A stretch of 44,367 nt of DNA, from NCBI GenBank assembly GCA_947585115.1, contig CANPWW010000010.1:1-44367 (forward strand), written 5' to 3'. Below are positions 36,334-44,350 of the stretch, piece by piece. The notes below the pieces were generated by a model, which worked only from the letters and a program-made list of their open reading frames with translations, searched no databases and was not told the origin of the DNA. Numbering within the stretch: the first letter of the stretch is position 1; the number at the start of each line of letters is the position of its first letter. The position numbers were made by a program, and so were the translations under genes. The DNA comes from an uncultured Monoglobus sp. GTDB lineage: Bacteria > Bacillota > Clostridia > Monoglobales > Monoglobaceae.

Positions 36334-39300
36334 TTAGTTGATCGAGTAGTCGTACTGACGCTGCATGTAAACAACTACGTCGCCTGTTCTCTCGTATGTT
36401 CTGATGTATACATAGTCGAGCATTCCAGCTACGGGGTTCTGCTCTGAGAAGCTGCCGTAGGTGATTACGTCGTTTGTTGTAACGCCTTCGTCGCCGGCGA
36501 GGTAACGGTCAACATAGATGTCACCGATACCGCCCAGACCTACTCTGGATCTGCTGCTTCTGGAAGCGTCATATACATAGTAGTTAGCCTGTACGTTGTT
36601 GAGCGATACAGATGTGATGTTACCAAAGTCGGGCAGAACGTCGCCTTCATTCATGGGAGCGATTCTTACTCTGTTACCGTTTCTGCCAACAACAGCACCG
36701 AATGTAACAACCTCATCAGTCGTTCCGGGATACAGCTTGTTGATTACCGGAACACCGGGATGAGCGCCGCCGCTTGTGATGTCGGATCTGATCTCGCCAT
36801 CGAAAGTCAGGTAAGGTGTAGCCGATGTGATATAATCACCGGTCTTACCGAACTTGAACAGTGAACCGGCCTGCGTGTCTCTTGTCAGGTCAGCATCGTT
36901 GAAGTCCTCGGATGTCTGAGCCTGGATAAGCTCGCCGTTCTGATAGTAGCTTACGGACAGAGTGCCGTTTGAGCCTTCGCCGACAGATGTTATCATAGCA
37001 ACGCCGGACTCGGGGCTTGTAGCGATATCTGTGTTGTAGAGAACTACTACGTCAGCATATCCGTTGGTGTTAGCGTTCGAGTACGCAACAGCTGCGTTAC
37101 CATCCATTGTTACGAGGTTAGAACCGTTTGCAACCGTGCAGTCCTCGGTAGCCTGACCGGAAGCGGACTCACCATACTTGAAGCCGTCGCCGGGTCTGCC
37201 GATGAAGAATACTGTTGTATCCTGAGTTACATCAATTCTCTTTGTGCCGATTCTCAGTTCCTGAGTTTCCTGATCGTATGTGAACTGGTCAACGCCGGCC
37301 AGGAGATCCAGTGTAGAATCAGCGTCAACGCCCGGCTGGTTGTCATAGGGCAGAGTAATCGATCTGATCGAACCGTTGGAAGCGCTCAGAGTTACGATCT
37401 GACCTACCATTGAATCAAGAGCGTCCTGAACGTTGTCGTGGTTCTTATACTGATATGTGATGTAGTCACTGGTTGTTCCACCGTCTACGAATTCGGCTGA
37501 CGGATTGTAGATAGTAACGTTCTGAGCGAATGTCGCTGTGTTCACATTACCGTCCTTGTATACGAACTGGATAACGGGAGCTGTCTCACCGAAGTTACCC
37601 GAAGCAACTTCCGCGTTCAGAATGTAAGCGTAGTTAGCGCCTGTGCCGCTTGTAGCGTTCAGGTCTCTGTTGTAGGCAACGATCTTGCCGTACTTGTCAA
37701 CATAGAATGTACCCGACGAACCGGCTCTGATAGTTGAAGGTGTGTAAGCGCCTTCAGCTACGTCATAAGCTGTGCCGTTGATCTCGTAAGCGGATCCTGT
37801 AGACGATGTATCCGAAGTAACCACACGGTTAACTGTGCCAGCAATAGCTGTAGCATCGCCGTTAAGAACCTCGATGTCATAATACTCGCTGCCGCTGTTT
37901 GAAGTGTTAGCTACGATAGAAAGTACATCCCACTCCTTGAGCTGTGTATAATCGTAGGGCTGACCGTCCTTTGTGATCTTGATGTAAGCGTTGTTAGCTG
38001 TAGACTCAAACTCAACCCTGTTAACCAGGTTGTCCTTGCCTCTGTCGCCTACGGCGTTCTTGAAGGAAAGGATGCCTCTGTTCGACAGCTCCTCAACTAC
38101 GCCGCCTACCGCGAGGTCAACGAAGATGAAGTCATAACCTGCTGTCTGGTTGTTGTCTATCAGTGTAACCTGTCCGCTGTAAGCGCTGTCAGCAGCAACC
38201 TTGTAGTTGGTGTTGTTGGCGTCGCCCTGAGGAGCGAATACGCTTGCGATGTCATAACCGCAGATTCCGTTGTAAACAACGTAAGCGCCGTTATCATCGA
38301 TGGGCAGTCTTGTGGGTGTTCTGTCGTTCTCGCCTCTCATGTAGTACAGAGCGGGACGATTTGTTGTGTCATAGTAGCTGAACTGATCGATGTTGAATGT
38401 AGCCGAAGAGTTCTGTCCCTCTGTGGGGATGATAGAAATCAGAGTAGCGATATCTGTGCCGTTTGTGCGGGCATAAGCTGTTACGTCATAACCGAAGTAA
38501 TCAGCAGCGTCTGTCGTGCCAACATAGAAATCATACTCGGGATTGTAGCCTTCATAAGGTGTGTCATAGTTGTTCGACTGAACCTTAAAGAGGTCTGTCA
38601 GAGCGATTCTTACTGTCTCGTCTCTGTAGGAGTTAACGCTCATAGCGCCGTTTAAGCCTGTAACCTCGTTGGATACAACGTTACCTCTCAGCTTGGTGAT
38701 GCCGAGGTACTCGCTCAGGCAGGTTCTCATGGGCTGCCATGTGCCGTCATAGATTACATACTGGCCGTTGCCGCCGTAAGCCATTCTGTCCATCAGAGGT
38801 GCCTCGATAGCGTTGTCAACCATCTGAGCAACCATTCCTCTTGTAGCCTCAACGCCGTCAGCGCCGCCGATAACACCGTCCAGAACCTTCTGTCTCTGAG
38901 CAGCGATCTCATATCCTACGGGATATCCGCCGTTCTCGAGAGCGTAGTTCTTGTAACCCAGTGTCTCCATGATCATCTTAACAACATCCTGATACAGAAC
39001 GTTATCATCGGGACCAAAGTTACCGTCGCCGTAACCGTTGATTATCTGTGTGCTTGTAGCCGCCTGGATATAACCGGAAGCCCAGTGGGTAGCGGGTACA
39101 TCCTTAAAGATTGTCTCTGTCTGAGCAACCGCGCCTGTACGACCCTGCATTCTCGCAATGATAGCTGTGATCTCAGCTCTTGTGATAGTGTCGTTGGGAC
39201 GGAAGCTCATAACGCCGTCATTGTTTGCATCGTCGCCTGTCAGAATGCCAAGCTGGTTTAATGTTTCGATTGCCGCAGCGTATGTATCGTTCTCAGCAAC

Positions 39301-39387
39301 ATCATCAAATGTAGCCGCAAACGCAACTGTGCTTACCAACATAGCAAACACCGCTACTAAGGCAATCACCTTTTTGAGATTTCTCAT
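36334..39387 (-). CDS. SLH-domain surface (S-layer-like) protein
   Basis: 1017 aa from the ATG at 39387. A signal peptide occupies about 1–25 (KKVIALVAVFAMLVSTVAFA, cleavage after A-F-A). Three SLH repeats follow: about 27–80 (FDDVAENDTYAAAIETLNQL, with T-I-T-R-A-E), about 92–145 (FKDVPATHWASGYIQAATST) and a weaker one to about 200. SLH domains bind pyruvylated wall polymer. The other roughly 800 residues are Thr/Ser/Asn/Asp-rich beta-type sequence of no family I recognise, with very few Cys. An AAGGAGG lies 11 bases before the ATG; an upstream TTG (39396) is too close to it. Codon use is markedly different from neighbours (AGA for Arg, few rare codons), as in very highly expressed genes. Confidence 0.92.
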   Translation of the reverse strand: MRNLKKVIALVAVFAMLVSTVAFAATFDDVAENDTYAAAIETLNQLGILTGDDANNDGVMSFRPNDTITRAEITAIIARMQGRTGAVAQTETIFKDVPATHWASGYIQAATSTQIINGYGDGNFGPDDNVLYQDVVKMIMETLGYKNYALENGGYPVGYEIAAQRQKVLDGVIGGADGVEATRGMVAQMVDNAIEAPLMDRMAYGGNGQYVIYDGTWQPMRTCLSEYLGITKLRGNVVSNEVTGLNGAMSVNSYRDETVRIALTDLFKVQSNNYDTPYEGYNPEYDFYVGTTDAADYFGYDVTAYARTNGTDIATLISIIPTEGQNSSATFNIDQFSYYDTTNRPALYYMRGENDRTPTRLPIDDNGAYVVYNGICGYDIASVFAPQGDANNTNYKVAADSAYSGQVTLIDNNQTAGYDFIFVDLAVGGVVEELSNRGILSFKNAVGDRGKDNLVNRVEFESTANNAYIKITKDGQPYDYTQLKEWDVLSIVANTSNSGSEYYDIEVLNGDATAIAGTVNRVVTSDTSSTGSAYEINGTAYDVAEGAYTPSTIRAGSSGTFYVDKYGKIVAYNRDLNATSGTGANYAYILNAEVASGNFGETAPVIQFVYKDGNVNTATFAQNVTIYNPSAEFVDGGTTSDYITYQYKNHDNVQDALDSMVGQIVTLSASNGSIRSITLPYDNQPGVDADSTLDLLAGVDQFTYDQETQELRIGTKRIDVTQDTTVFFIGRPGDGFKYGESASGQATEDCTVANGSNLVTMDGNAAVAYSNANTNGYADVVVLYNTDIATSPESGVAMITSVGEGSNGTLSVSYYQNGELIQAQTSEDFNDADLTRDTQAGSLFKFGKTGDYITSATPYLTFDGEIRSDITSGGAHPGVPVINKLYPGTTDEVVTFGAVVGRNGNRVRIAPMNEGDVLPDFGNITSVSLNNVQANYYVYDASRSSRSRVGLGGIGDIYVDRYLAGDEGVTTNDVITYGSFSEQNPVAGMLDYVYIRTYERTGDVVVYMQRQYDYSIN

Positions 39388-39511
39388 ATGTCTCAAATCC
39401 TCCTTAAAATATTAAAATTTTAATTTTTTTTACAAAATTAATTTACATTCGCCGCCGAAAAATAAACAGAACATTTTTATCCTATCATACTTTTTCTTTA
39501 GCTTACTACAG

Positions 39512-39541
39512 ATTATAACACCAAATAGGGCAAATTGTCAA
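39512..39541 (-). promoter_or_regulatory. Strong promoter of the SLH-protein gene
   Basis: On the minus strand full-consensus TTGACA (39536–39541) and TATAAT (39512–39517) are spaced by 18 bases. It gives an AT-rich leader of about 118 bases before the ATG. A TTGTAAC heptamer lies upstream on the plus strand at 39566–39572. Confidence 0.87.
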
Positions 39542-39584
39542 TAAGTATTTTATCTTTTCACACAATTGTAACAAAATAACCAAA

Positions 39585-41207
39585 TTATTTAACAGTTTTT
39601 TGTGAACAAAGTAGCGAATTATATATAAATTGCTTAAATAACGGATGCGGTTTGTTGGGTCTGGATTTAAATTCCGGGTGGAACTGCACACCCACGAACC
39701 AGGGGTGATCCTTCACCTCGACGATCTCAACCAGACGATTGTCCGGCGAGGTTCCCGCTATCACAAGCCCCATATCGGTCAGATCCTTGACGAAGTCGTT
39801 GTTCATCTCGTATCTGTGCCTGTGTCTCTCTTTTATCTTTTCAAATCCGCCGTACGCTTCCGAGGCGAACCTGCTGTTCTCTCTGATATTGCAGGGATAG
39901 GCTCCGAGCCTCATTGTTCCGCCCATGTCGGAAATATTTTTCTGCTCTGGCATCAGGTCGATGACCGGATACGGCGTGTCGGGATCAAGCTCCGAGCTGT
40001 GCGCCCCCTTGAGCCCCGCGACGTTTCTGGCGAACTCAACCACCGCCAGCTGCATGCCCAGGCATATGCCCAGATACGGCACCTTGTTCTTTCTGGCGTA
40101 TTTGATAGCCGAGATCTTTCCGTCTATGCCCCGGTCGCCGAATCCGCCGGGAACCAGAATTCCGTCCGCGTCTCCGATGCGCTCGCGCACGTTGCCGTCG
40201 TTTACCTCCTCGGCGTCCACCCAGTCGATCTCGACCTCGGCTCCGCAGGCGTAGCCGCCGTGGTGCAGCGCCTCGGCGACGCTGAGATACGCGTCGTGCA
40301 GCGCCACGTATTTTCCGACCAGAGCGATCTTGACCTTTTTGTCAAGGCTGTTTACCCGCTTTATGATATCGTACCACTCGTGAAGGTCGGGCTCCGGGGT
40401 TTCGATCCCCAGTCTCTCGCAGACCTTTCCCGACAGGTTCTGGTTCTCGAGCATGATCGGCACGTCGTAGATCGTGTCACAGTTGAGGTTCTGGAAAACG
40501 CAGTCTCGGTCCACATTGCAGAACAGCGCAATCTTGTCGCGCTGGGAATCCTCAAGCGGCACCTCGCTGCGGCAGATCAGCATGTCGGGCTGTATGCCTA
40601 TGCTCAAAAGTTCCTTGACGCTGTGCTGCGTGGGCTTTGACTTGAGCTCGCCCGATGTCCTGAGGTAGGGCACCAGCGTCACATGGATATACATGACGTT
40701 TTTCCTGCCCTTGTCGTATGCCACCTGGCGTATCGCCTCCAGAAACGGCTGGCTCTCGATATCGCCGACCGTTCCGCCGATCTCGGTGATGACCACGTCC
40801 GACTCGCCCTCGTCGCCCACGTCGTAGATCTTCTGCTTGATCTCGTCGGTGATGTGGGGTATTACCTGGACCGTTCCGCCCAGGTACGCGCCCTGACGCT
40901 CCTTGGTGATGACCGAGTGGTAGACCTTGCCGGTGGTGATGTTGCTGTTTTTTGTCAGACTTTCGTCGATAAATCTCTCGTAGTGGCCCAGGTCAAGATC
41001 GGTCTCGGCTCCGTCGTCGGTGACAAACACCTCGCCGTGCTGATACGGGCTCATGGTTCCCGGGTCTATATTTATGTAGGGGTCAAATTTCTGTATCGTG
41101 ACCCTCAGGCCTCTGGACTTTAAAAGTCTGCCCAGCGACGCCGCGGTTATGCCCTTGCCTATGCCGGACACAACTCCGCCGGTCACGAAAACGTATTTAA
41201 CAGCCAC
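39585..41207 (-). CDS. pyrG: CTP synthase
   Basis: 540 aa, full length. It aminates UTP to CTP with glutamine as nitrogen source. The synthetase domain starts [20 protein letters not shown] (P-loop, residues about 4–20). The glutamine amidotransferase domain (about 290–540) has the nucleophile Cys in [17 protein letters not shown] and the catalytic His/Glu in FHPEFKSRP. The start codon is GTG at 41207 with GGGGGA upstream. It is transcribed alone from the promoter at 41264–41292; no clear terminator was seen after it, only a weak AAATAA/TTATTT hairpin. Confidence 0.97.
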   Translation of the reverse strand: MAVKYVFVTGGVVSGIGKGITAASLGRLLKSRGLRVTIQKFDPYINIDPGTMSPYQHGEVFVTDDGAETDLDLGHYERFIDESLTKNSNITTGKVYHSVITKERQGAYLGGTVQVIPHITDEIKQKIYDVGDEGESDVVITEIGGTVGDIESQPFLEAIRQVAYDKGRKNVMYIHVTLVPYLRTSGELKSKPTQHSVKELLSIGIQPDMLICRSEVPLEDSQRDKIALFCNVDRDCVFQNLNCDTIYDVPIMLENQNLSGKVCERLGIETPEPDLHEWYDIIKRVNSLDKKVKIALVGKYVALHDAYLSVAEALHHGGYACGAEVEIDWVDAEEVNDGNVRERIGDADGILVPGGFGDRGIDGKISAIKYARKNKVPYLGICLGMQLAVVEFARNVAGLKGAHSSELDPDTPYPVIDLMPEQKNISDMGGTMRLGAYPCNIRENSRFASEAYGGFEKIKERHRHRYEMNNDFVKDLTDMGLVIAGTSPDNRLVEIVEVKDHPWFVGVQFHPEFKSRPNKPHPLFKQFIYNSLLCSQKTVK

Positions 41208-41263
41208 AATGATTTCCCCCTTTTCAATATTATATAAAAAGCCAAATACACTTTAACTCTTGT

Positions 41264-41292
41264 ATTTTAATACCTAAACCGACATCTGTCAA
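41264..41292 (-). promoter_or_regulatory. Promoter of pyrG
   Basis: On the minus strand TTGACA (41287–41292) and TAAAAT (41264–41269) are spaced by 17 bases, with a leader of about 50 bases. Confidence 0.82.
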
Positions 41293-41320
41293 GGGGTTTG
41301 AATCAATTTGTATAAAATTT

Positions 41321-41357
41321 GTAATTCTTTGTAACCCTGTTTGTAACTTTATGTAAC
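41321..41357. promoter_or_regulatory. Four phased GTAAY repeats between the pyrG and panB promoters
   Basis: GTAAT at 41321 and GTAAC at 41331, 41343 and 41353 are spaced 10, 12 and 10 bases, about one helix turn each, so they face the same side of the DNA. They lie directly upstream of the plus-strand promoter at 41367 and about 30 bases from the pyrG promoter. A regulator site is possible. Confidence 0.4.
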
Positions 41358-41366
41358 AAAAAGATA

Positions 41367-41395
41367 TTGCAATTTGTTCCAAAGTGTGCTATACT
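41367..41395 (+). promoter_or_regulatory. Promoter of the panB leader or small RNA
   Basis: TTGCAA (41367–41372), 17 bases, TATACT (41390–41395). Transcription would start near 41402. Confidence 0.65.
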
Positions 41396-41587
41396 CATTT
41401 TTGCCGATATAGGGAGAGCGGAATTTGACCTCTCACTATGTATGACGACAAAAGCTTTGATTGGGTTCCCAACAGAGACTGATTTTTTAAAAAAATTTTC
41501 AAAACGGACAATTTCGCGCAGGTTTTGCGCGGGATCCGCGTTTTGGCGTTCTCTGTAAGGATACCGCATATTGGGTATCCTGTTTTT
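41396..41587 (+). ncRNA. Structured panB leader ending in a terminator (candidate riboswitch, attenuator or separate small RNA)
   Basis: The 478-base gap between pyrG and panB has no gene. Downstream of the promoter are: a hairpin GAGAG (41414–41418) with CTCTC (41430–41434); a nested set of stems, ACAGAGA (41472–41478) with TCTCTGT (41550–41556), AAAACG (41501–41506) with CGTTTT (41539–41544) and CGCGCA (41515–41520) with TGCGCG (41526–41531); then a terminator hairpin. Position before panBCD is where the published 'pan' RNA motif of Firmicutes occurs, but I could not confirm its consensus. A 6S-like or other free small RNA of about 190 bases is the alternative. Confidence 0.5.
41558..41587 (+). 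terminator. Intrinsic terminator upstream of panB
   Basis: 8-bp stem AGGATACC (41558–41565) with GGTATCCT (41574–41581), 8-base loop, then GTTTTT. It lies about 100 bases before the panB start. Confidence 0.78.
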
Positions 41588-41609
41588 ATGCACACAATAA
41601 TATGTAGTT

Positions 41610-41636
41610 TTGGATTTATATTATATATAATATAAT
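41610..41636 (+). promoter_or_regulatory. Possible second promoter just before panB
   Basis: TTGGAT (41610–41615) and TATAAT (41631–41636) with a short 15-base spacer; another TATAAT is at 41626. If active, panB would not depend on reading through the terminator at 41558–41587. Confidence 0.3.
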
Positions 41637-41685
41637 GAAGAAACTCATACCAAAAGCTGAAATTAAATGTAAAGGAGAATGAAAA

Positions 41686-42474
41686 ATGGCAGAAAAGAAG
41701 ATCACCACAAAAACCGTTCGGGCAATGAAGGGCAGAGAGAAGATTTCCATGCTGACCTCTTATGATTACTCGATGGCAAAGCTGGTAGACGCCGCGGGCA
41801 TCGACATGATACTTGTGGGCGACTCGCTTGGCAACGTTATGCTGGGCTATAACAACACAACCCACGTCACCATGGCGGACATGATACACCACACCAAGGC
41901 TGTGGCGAGAGGCGCGAAGCGCGCCATGGTCGTGGCCGACATGCCGTTTCTGTCCTGTCACCTCGGAAAGTATGAGGCGGTGAAAAACGCCGGCGCCCTT
42001 ATAGCGGAAGGAAACGCGGCGGCGGTCAAGATCGAGGGCGGCGAGGAAGTCGCCGAGGTCATAAAGGCGATAACCGACGCGGGAATACCCGTGTGCGCGC
42101 ATCTGGGACTGACGCCCCAGAGCGTGAACCAGCTTGGCGGCTTCGGCGTTCAGGCAAAGACCGACGCGGCCGCGGAAAAGCTGCTGCGCGACGCGAAAGC
42201 GGTGGAGGAGGCGGGAGCCTTCACGCTGGTACTTGAGTGCATCCCCCGCGGTCCGGCGAAAAAGGTTACCGAGAGCCTGACGATCCCCACGATCGGCATA
42301 GGCGCGGGCCCCGACTGCGACGGGCAGGTGCTGGTGCTGCACGACATGCTGGGCATGTTCGACGACTACGTTCCGTCGTTCGTGAAGCGCTTCGCCGAGG
42401 TCGGCAAAACAATAACCGCCGGCGTCACAAACTATATAACCGAAGTAAAAGAGGGCACCTTCCCCTCGAAATAA
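41686..42474 (+). CDS. panB: 3-methyl-2-oxobutanoate hydroxymethyltransferase
   Basis: 262 aa. It transfers a hydroxymethyl group from methylene-tetrahydrofolate to 2-oxoisovalerate, giving ketopantoate, the first committed step of pantothenate (coenzyme A) synthesis. The TIM-barrel signature is clear: [20 protein letters not shown], the metal-binding [13 protein letters not shown] near 40–52, [15 protein letters not shown], and VKIEGGEE near 115. The end [20 protein letters not shown] and [20 protein letters not shown] is typical. AAAGGAGAATG precedes the ATG at normal spacing. First gene of panB–panC–panD. Confidence 0.97.
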   Translation: MAEKKITTKTVRAMKGREKISMLTSYDYSMAKLVDAAGIDMILVGDSLGNVMLGYNNTTHVTMADMIHHTKAVARGAKRAMVVADMPFLSCHLGKYEAVKNAGALIAEGNAAAVKIEGGEEVAEVIKAITDAGIPVCAHLGLTPQSVNQLGGFGVQAKTDAAAEKLLRDAKAVEEAGAFTLVLECIPRGPAKKVTESLTIPTIGIGAGPDCDGQVLVLHDMLGMFDDYVPSFVKRFAEVGKTITAGVTNYITEVKEGTFPSK

Positions 42475-42489
42475 TCCAATCGGACAAAC

Positions 42490-42508
42490 GGGCGGATAAT
42501 ATCCGCCC
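42490..42508 (+). repeat. Perfect hairpin after panB
   Basis: GGGCGGAT (42490–42497) pairs with ATCCGCCC (42501–42508) over a 3-base loop. There is no T-run, so it is more likely a processing or stability element than a terminator. Confidence 0.6.
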
Positions 42509-42527
42509 ACAGCATATTACAACAATA

Positions 42528-42693
42528 GCCGTAGGGGACGGCGCCCTCGACGTCCCGGCTCCCCCTCGGGGGAGCTGTCGGGCAACGCCCGACTGAGGGG
42601 GGAGGCCCTAGTCCCTAGTCTCCGTTCCCTAGTCCCTACGTTGACTGAGGGGGAGGCCTAATCACTATTCACTAATCGCTAATCACTACGTTA
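42528..42693. repeat. MITE-like intergenic repeat between panB and panC
   Basis: Dense palindromes: GGGACG/CGTCCC (42535/42551), CTCCCCC/GGGGGAG (42559–42574), GTCGGGC/GCCCGAC (42577–42593). Short tandem tracts follow, with several copies of CCCTAGT (about 42607–42640) and of TAATCACT-like octamers (about 42658–42687). The phrase GACTGAGGGGG-AGGCC occurs twice (42591 and 42643). No coding potential. The pattern resembles non-autonomous repeats common between genes in gut Clostridia; family not identified. Confidence 0.65.
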
Positions 42694-42705
42694 GGAGGCA
42701 ACACC

Positions 42706-43578
42706 ATGCAAATAATAAAAACACCGGCGGAGCTTAACGCCGTTTCGAAAAAATTAAGATCCGAGGGCAAAACCATCGGTCTTGTGCCCACAATGGGCTA
42801 CCTTCACGAGGGCCACAAGTCGCTGATACGCAAAAGCGCCGAGCAGAACGACGTCACGATCGTCAGCGTTTTTGTCAATCCGACCCAGTTCGGCCCGGGC
42901 GAGGACCTCGAGACCTACCCCCGCGACCTTGAGCGCGACAAACAGGCCGCGGCCTCGGCAGGCGCGGAATATATTTTCCAGCCCGAGCCCGAGGACATGT
43001 ACCCGGACGGCTACGGGACCTTTGTCAGCGTGGACAGCGACATCACCAAAATACTTTGCGGCAAGACCAGACCCGGCCACTTCCGCGGCGTGGCGACTGT
43101 CGTTACCAAGCTGTTTAACATCTCTATGGCGGACCGCGCCTACTTCGGCCAGAAAGACGCGCAGCAGCTGGCGGTCATTATGCGCATGGTCTCCGACCTC
43201 AACATGAACATCGAGATCGTGCCCTGCCCGATAGTGCGCGAAAAAGACGGCCTTGCCATGAGCAGCCGCAACACATACCTTTCCGCCGAGGAGCGCGGGC
43301 AGGCGCTCAGCCTCAGCGCGGCGCTGAAGGATGCCGAAAAGGCGGTCAAAGGCGGCGAGACCGACCTTGAGAAAATAAAGCGGAACATAAGGGCGCGGAT
43401 ATCAGGATCGCCTCTCGCGGATATCGAGTATATCGAAAGCTGCGCCTTCCCGAGCCTTGAGCCGTACGGCGGCAAACTCGTCGAAAAGACGCTGATCGCG
43501 CTGGCGGTCCGCTTCGGAAAGACGCGGCTGATCGACAATATCATAGTAGAACCCGAAAACCGGGAGGTGCGCGCATGA
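42706..43578 (+). CDS. panC: Pantothenate synthetase (pantoate–beta-alanine ligase)
   Basis: 290 aa. It joins pantoate and beta-alanine with ATP to pantothenate. The nucleotidyltransferase fold shows [16 protein letters not shown] at about 27–42, with the HxGH-type H-E-G-H at 34–37. Then come [20 protein letters not shown], the [14 protein letters not shown] segment, [10 protein letters not shown], and the KMSKS-like [13 protein letters not shown] near 180–192. AGGAGG precedes the ATG. It overlaps panD by ATGA. Confidence 0.97.
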   Translation: MQIIKTPAELNAVSKKLRSEGKTIGLVPTMGYLHEGHKSLIRKSAEQNDVTIVSVFVNPTQFGPGEDLETYPRDLERDKQAAASAGAEYIFQPEPEDMYPDGYGTFVSVDSDITKILCGKTRPGHFRGVATVVTKLFNISMADRAYFGQKDAQQLAVIMRMVSDLNMNIEIVPCPIVREKDGLAMSSRNTYLSAEERGQALSLSAALKDAEKAVKGGETDLEKIKRNIRARISGSPLADIEYIESCAFPSLEPYGGKLVEKTLIALAVRFGKTRLIDNIIVEPENREVRA

Positions 43579-43913
43579 ACATAGAGATCATGAACTCAAA
43601 GATCCACAGAGCCACAGTGACCGACGCCAACTTAAACTACATCGGCTCGATAACGATCGACGAGGACTGGATGGACGAGGTGGGCATACTCACCAACCAG
43701 CAGGTGCATGTGGTGAACATAAACAACGGCGAGCGCCTGATAACCTACGCGATACCGGGCGAGCGCGGCAGCGGTGTGGTCTGCCTGAACGGCGCCGCCG
43801 CCCACAAAGCAAGCGTGGGCGACAAGGTGATAATCATAGCCTACGCCACAATGGACTACGAGGAAGCCAAGACCCACAAGCCCAAAATCAAATTCATAGA
43901 AAACAGCATATAA
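43575..43913 (+). CDS. panD: Aspartate 1-decarboxylase (proenzyme)
   Basis: 112 aa. It makes beta-alanine, the second substrate of PanC. The self-cleavage site is Gly24–Ser25 in YIGSITID; Ser25 becomes the pyruvoyl cofactor, exactly at the family position. [14 protein letters not shown] precedes it. The ATG overlaps the panC stop by 4 bases. The operon therefore supplies PanB, PanC and PanD; panE/ilvC for ketopantoate reduction is not in the window. Confidence 0.97.
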   Translation: MNIEIMNSKIHRATVTDANLNYIGSITIDEDWMDEVGILTNQQVHVVNINNGERLITYAIPGERGSGVVCLNGAAAHKASVGDKVIIIAYATMDYEEAKTHKPKIKFIENSI

Positions 43914-43940
43914 AAAAGGAGCCCCGGGCTTTTTATATTT
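43912..43940. terminator. Terminator after panD, probably bidirectional
   Basis: AGCC/GGCT core with an AAAA/TTTT extension around GGAGCCCCGGGC. T-runs lie on both strands (TTTTT on plus; six T on minus from 43912–43917). On the minus strand it could end the antisense RNA that starts near 44237. Confidence 0.55.
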
Positions 43941-43979
43941 CTTGTAAAGATAATTTAATTTTACTTTTGTCGGAATTCG

Positions 43980-43988
43980 TGATATAAT
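43980..43988 (+). promoter_or_regulatory. Extended -10 promoter of the small toxin-like gene
   Basis: TG-A-TATAAT (43980–43988), with only a weak TTTTAC-like -35 about 18 bases upstream. The transcript would start near 43995 and end at the terminator at 44213–44238, about 245 bases. Confidence 0.6.
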
Positions 43989-44025
43989 GCGGATATCAAA
44001 GGTAAAGTAAGCAGAGCGGTTCGGC

Positions 44026-44052
44026 CACCTCATTCTCAAAAGGAAGGAGGTG
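44026..44052 (+). promoter_or_regulatory. Stem that hides the ribosome binding site of the small ORF
   Basis: CACCTC (44026–44031) pairs with GAGGTG (44047–44052), which is part of the strong AGGAAGGAGGTG site. An outer GCAG/CTGC pairing (44011 and 44056) may extend it. Such occlusion is common in type I toxin messages. Confidence 0.6.
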
Positions 44053-44059
44053 TTGCTGC

Positions 44060-44131
44060 ATGAAACATGCTTTGGGAATAATATTTCTCACATTCTTGTT
44101 TCTTATTATATTCACTATGAAAGTGATATAG
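44060..44131 (+). CDS. 23-residue hydrophobic peptide, candidate type I toxin
   Basis: ATG to TAG gives MKHALGIIFLTFLFLIIFTM followed by KVI: a Lys-His start, one membrane helix and a basic Lys near the end. Size, hydrophobicity and layout match type I toxins (small pore-forming peptides), but I recognise no named family. A very strong ribosome binding site lies 8 bases upstream and is paired with an upstream sequence. A consensus promoter on the other strand (44244–44272) would make an antisense RNA across the whole gene. A leader peptide or a non-translated structured RNA are alternatives. Confidence 0.6.
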   Translation: MKHALGIIFLTFLFLIIFTMKVI

Positions 44132-44163
44132 CCGCCCTGATTTGACCGGAGGGCAGCTATATC
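44125..44163. repeat. Long hairpin at the stop of the toxin-like ORF
   Basis: GATATAGC (44125–44132) with GCTATATC (44156–44163), one mismatch, then GCCCT (44134–44138) with AGGGC (44150–44154); 13 bp in all with an 11-base loop. It includes the stop codon and would be present in both the sense and antisense RNA. Confidence 0.75.
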
Positions 44164-44212
44164 TGATATTCTGTTTTTTCGGCCGGCCGCATTGCGGCGC
44201 CTTTGATGCTTT

Positions 44213-44238
44213 AAGGGGCCTTCGGGCTCCTTTTTGCA
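44213..44238 (+). terminator. Rho-independent terminator of the toxin-like message
   Basis: 7-bp stem AGGGGCC with GGGCTCCT (one G·U) closed by the stable C(TTCG)G tetraloop, then TTTTTGC. Confidence 0.9.
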
Positions 44239-44243
44239 TTTAC

Positions 44244-44272
44244 ATTATAACACGCACTTTCAAATTTGTCAA
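44244..44272 (-). promoter_or_regulatory. Perfect-consensus promoter of the antisense RNA
   Basis: On the minus strand TTGACA (44267–44272), 17 bases, TATAAT (44244–44249): a full match to the sigma-A consensus, pointing into the toxin-like gene from the far side of its terminator. Confidence 0.85.
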
Positions 44273-44341
44273 GCGTTAGATCAGCGGCGCCACGTCAATC
44301 TAATTTTGAAATAAAATTGTAACCCAAAGAATCCAAAAACA

Positions 44342-44350
44342 TGATATACT
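44342..44350 (+). promoter_or_regulatory. Extended -10 promoter of a gene beyond the right edge
   Basis: TG-A-TATACT (44342–44350), followed by AAGGGTGAG near the edge, which could be a ribosome binding site. A TTGTAAC lies at 44317, too far (22 bases) for a good -35. Confidence 0.4.

Larger units (their letters stand above)
43918..44237 (-). ncRNA. Predicted antisense RNA to the toxin-like gene
   Basis: Transcription from the consensus minus-strand promoter would begin near 44237 and run through the complement of the terminator, the 44125–44163 hairpin and the ORF. The likely end is the bidirectional terminator after panD, giving about 320 bases; an earlier end is possible. No coding gene lies in that direction, so the RNA itself is probably the product. 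The end is inferred. Confidence 0.5.

Noticed and set aside
39542-39584. Terminator after pyrG
   Set aside because: Only a weak 6-bp AT stem (AAATAA/TTATTT) without a good U-tract is seen.
41395-42510. Minus-strand open frame of 371 codons opposite panB
   Set aside because: It covers panB, the leader and its terminator, and has no family features.
42601-42690. Short repeats considered as a CRISPR array
   Set aside because: Units are 7–8 bases with no unique spacers and no cas genes are nearby.
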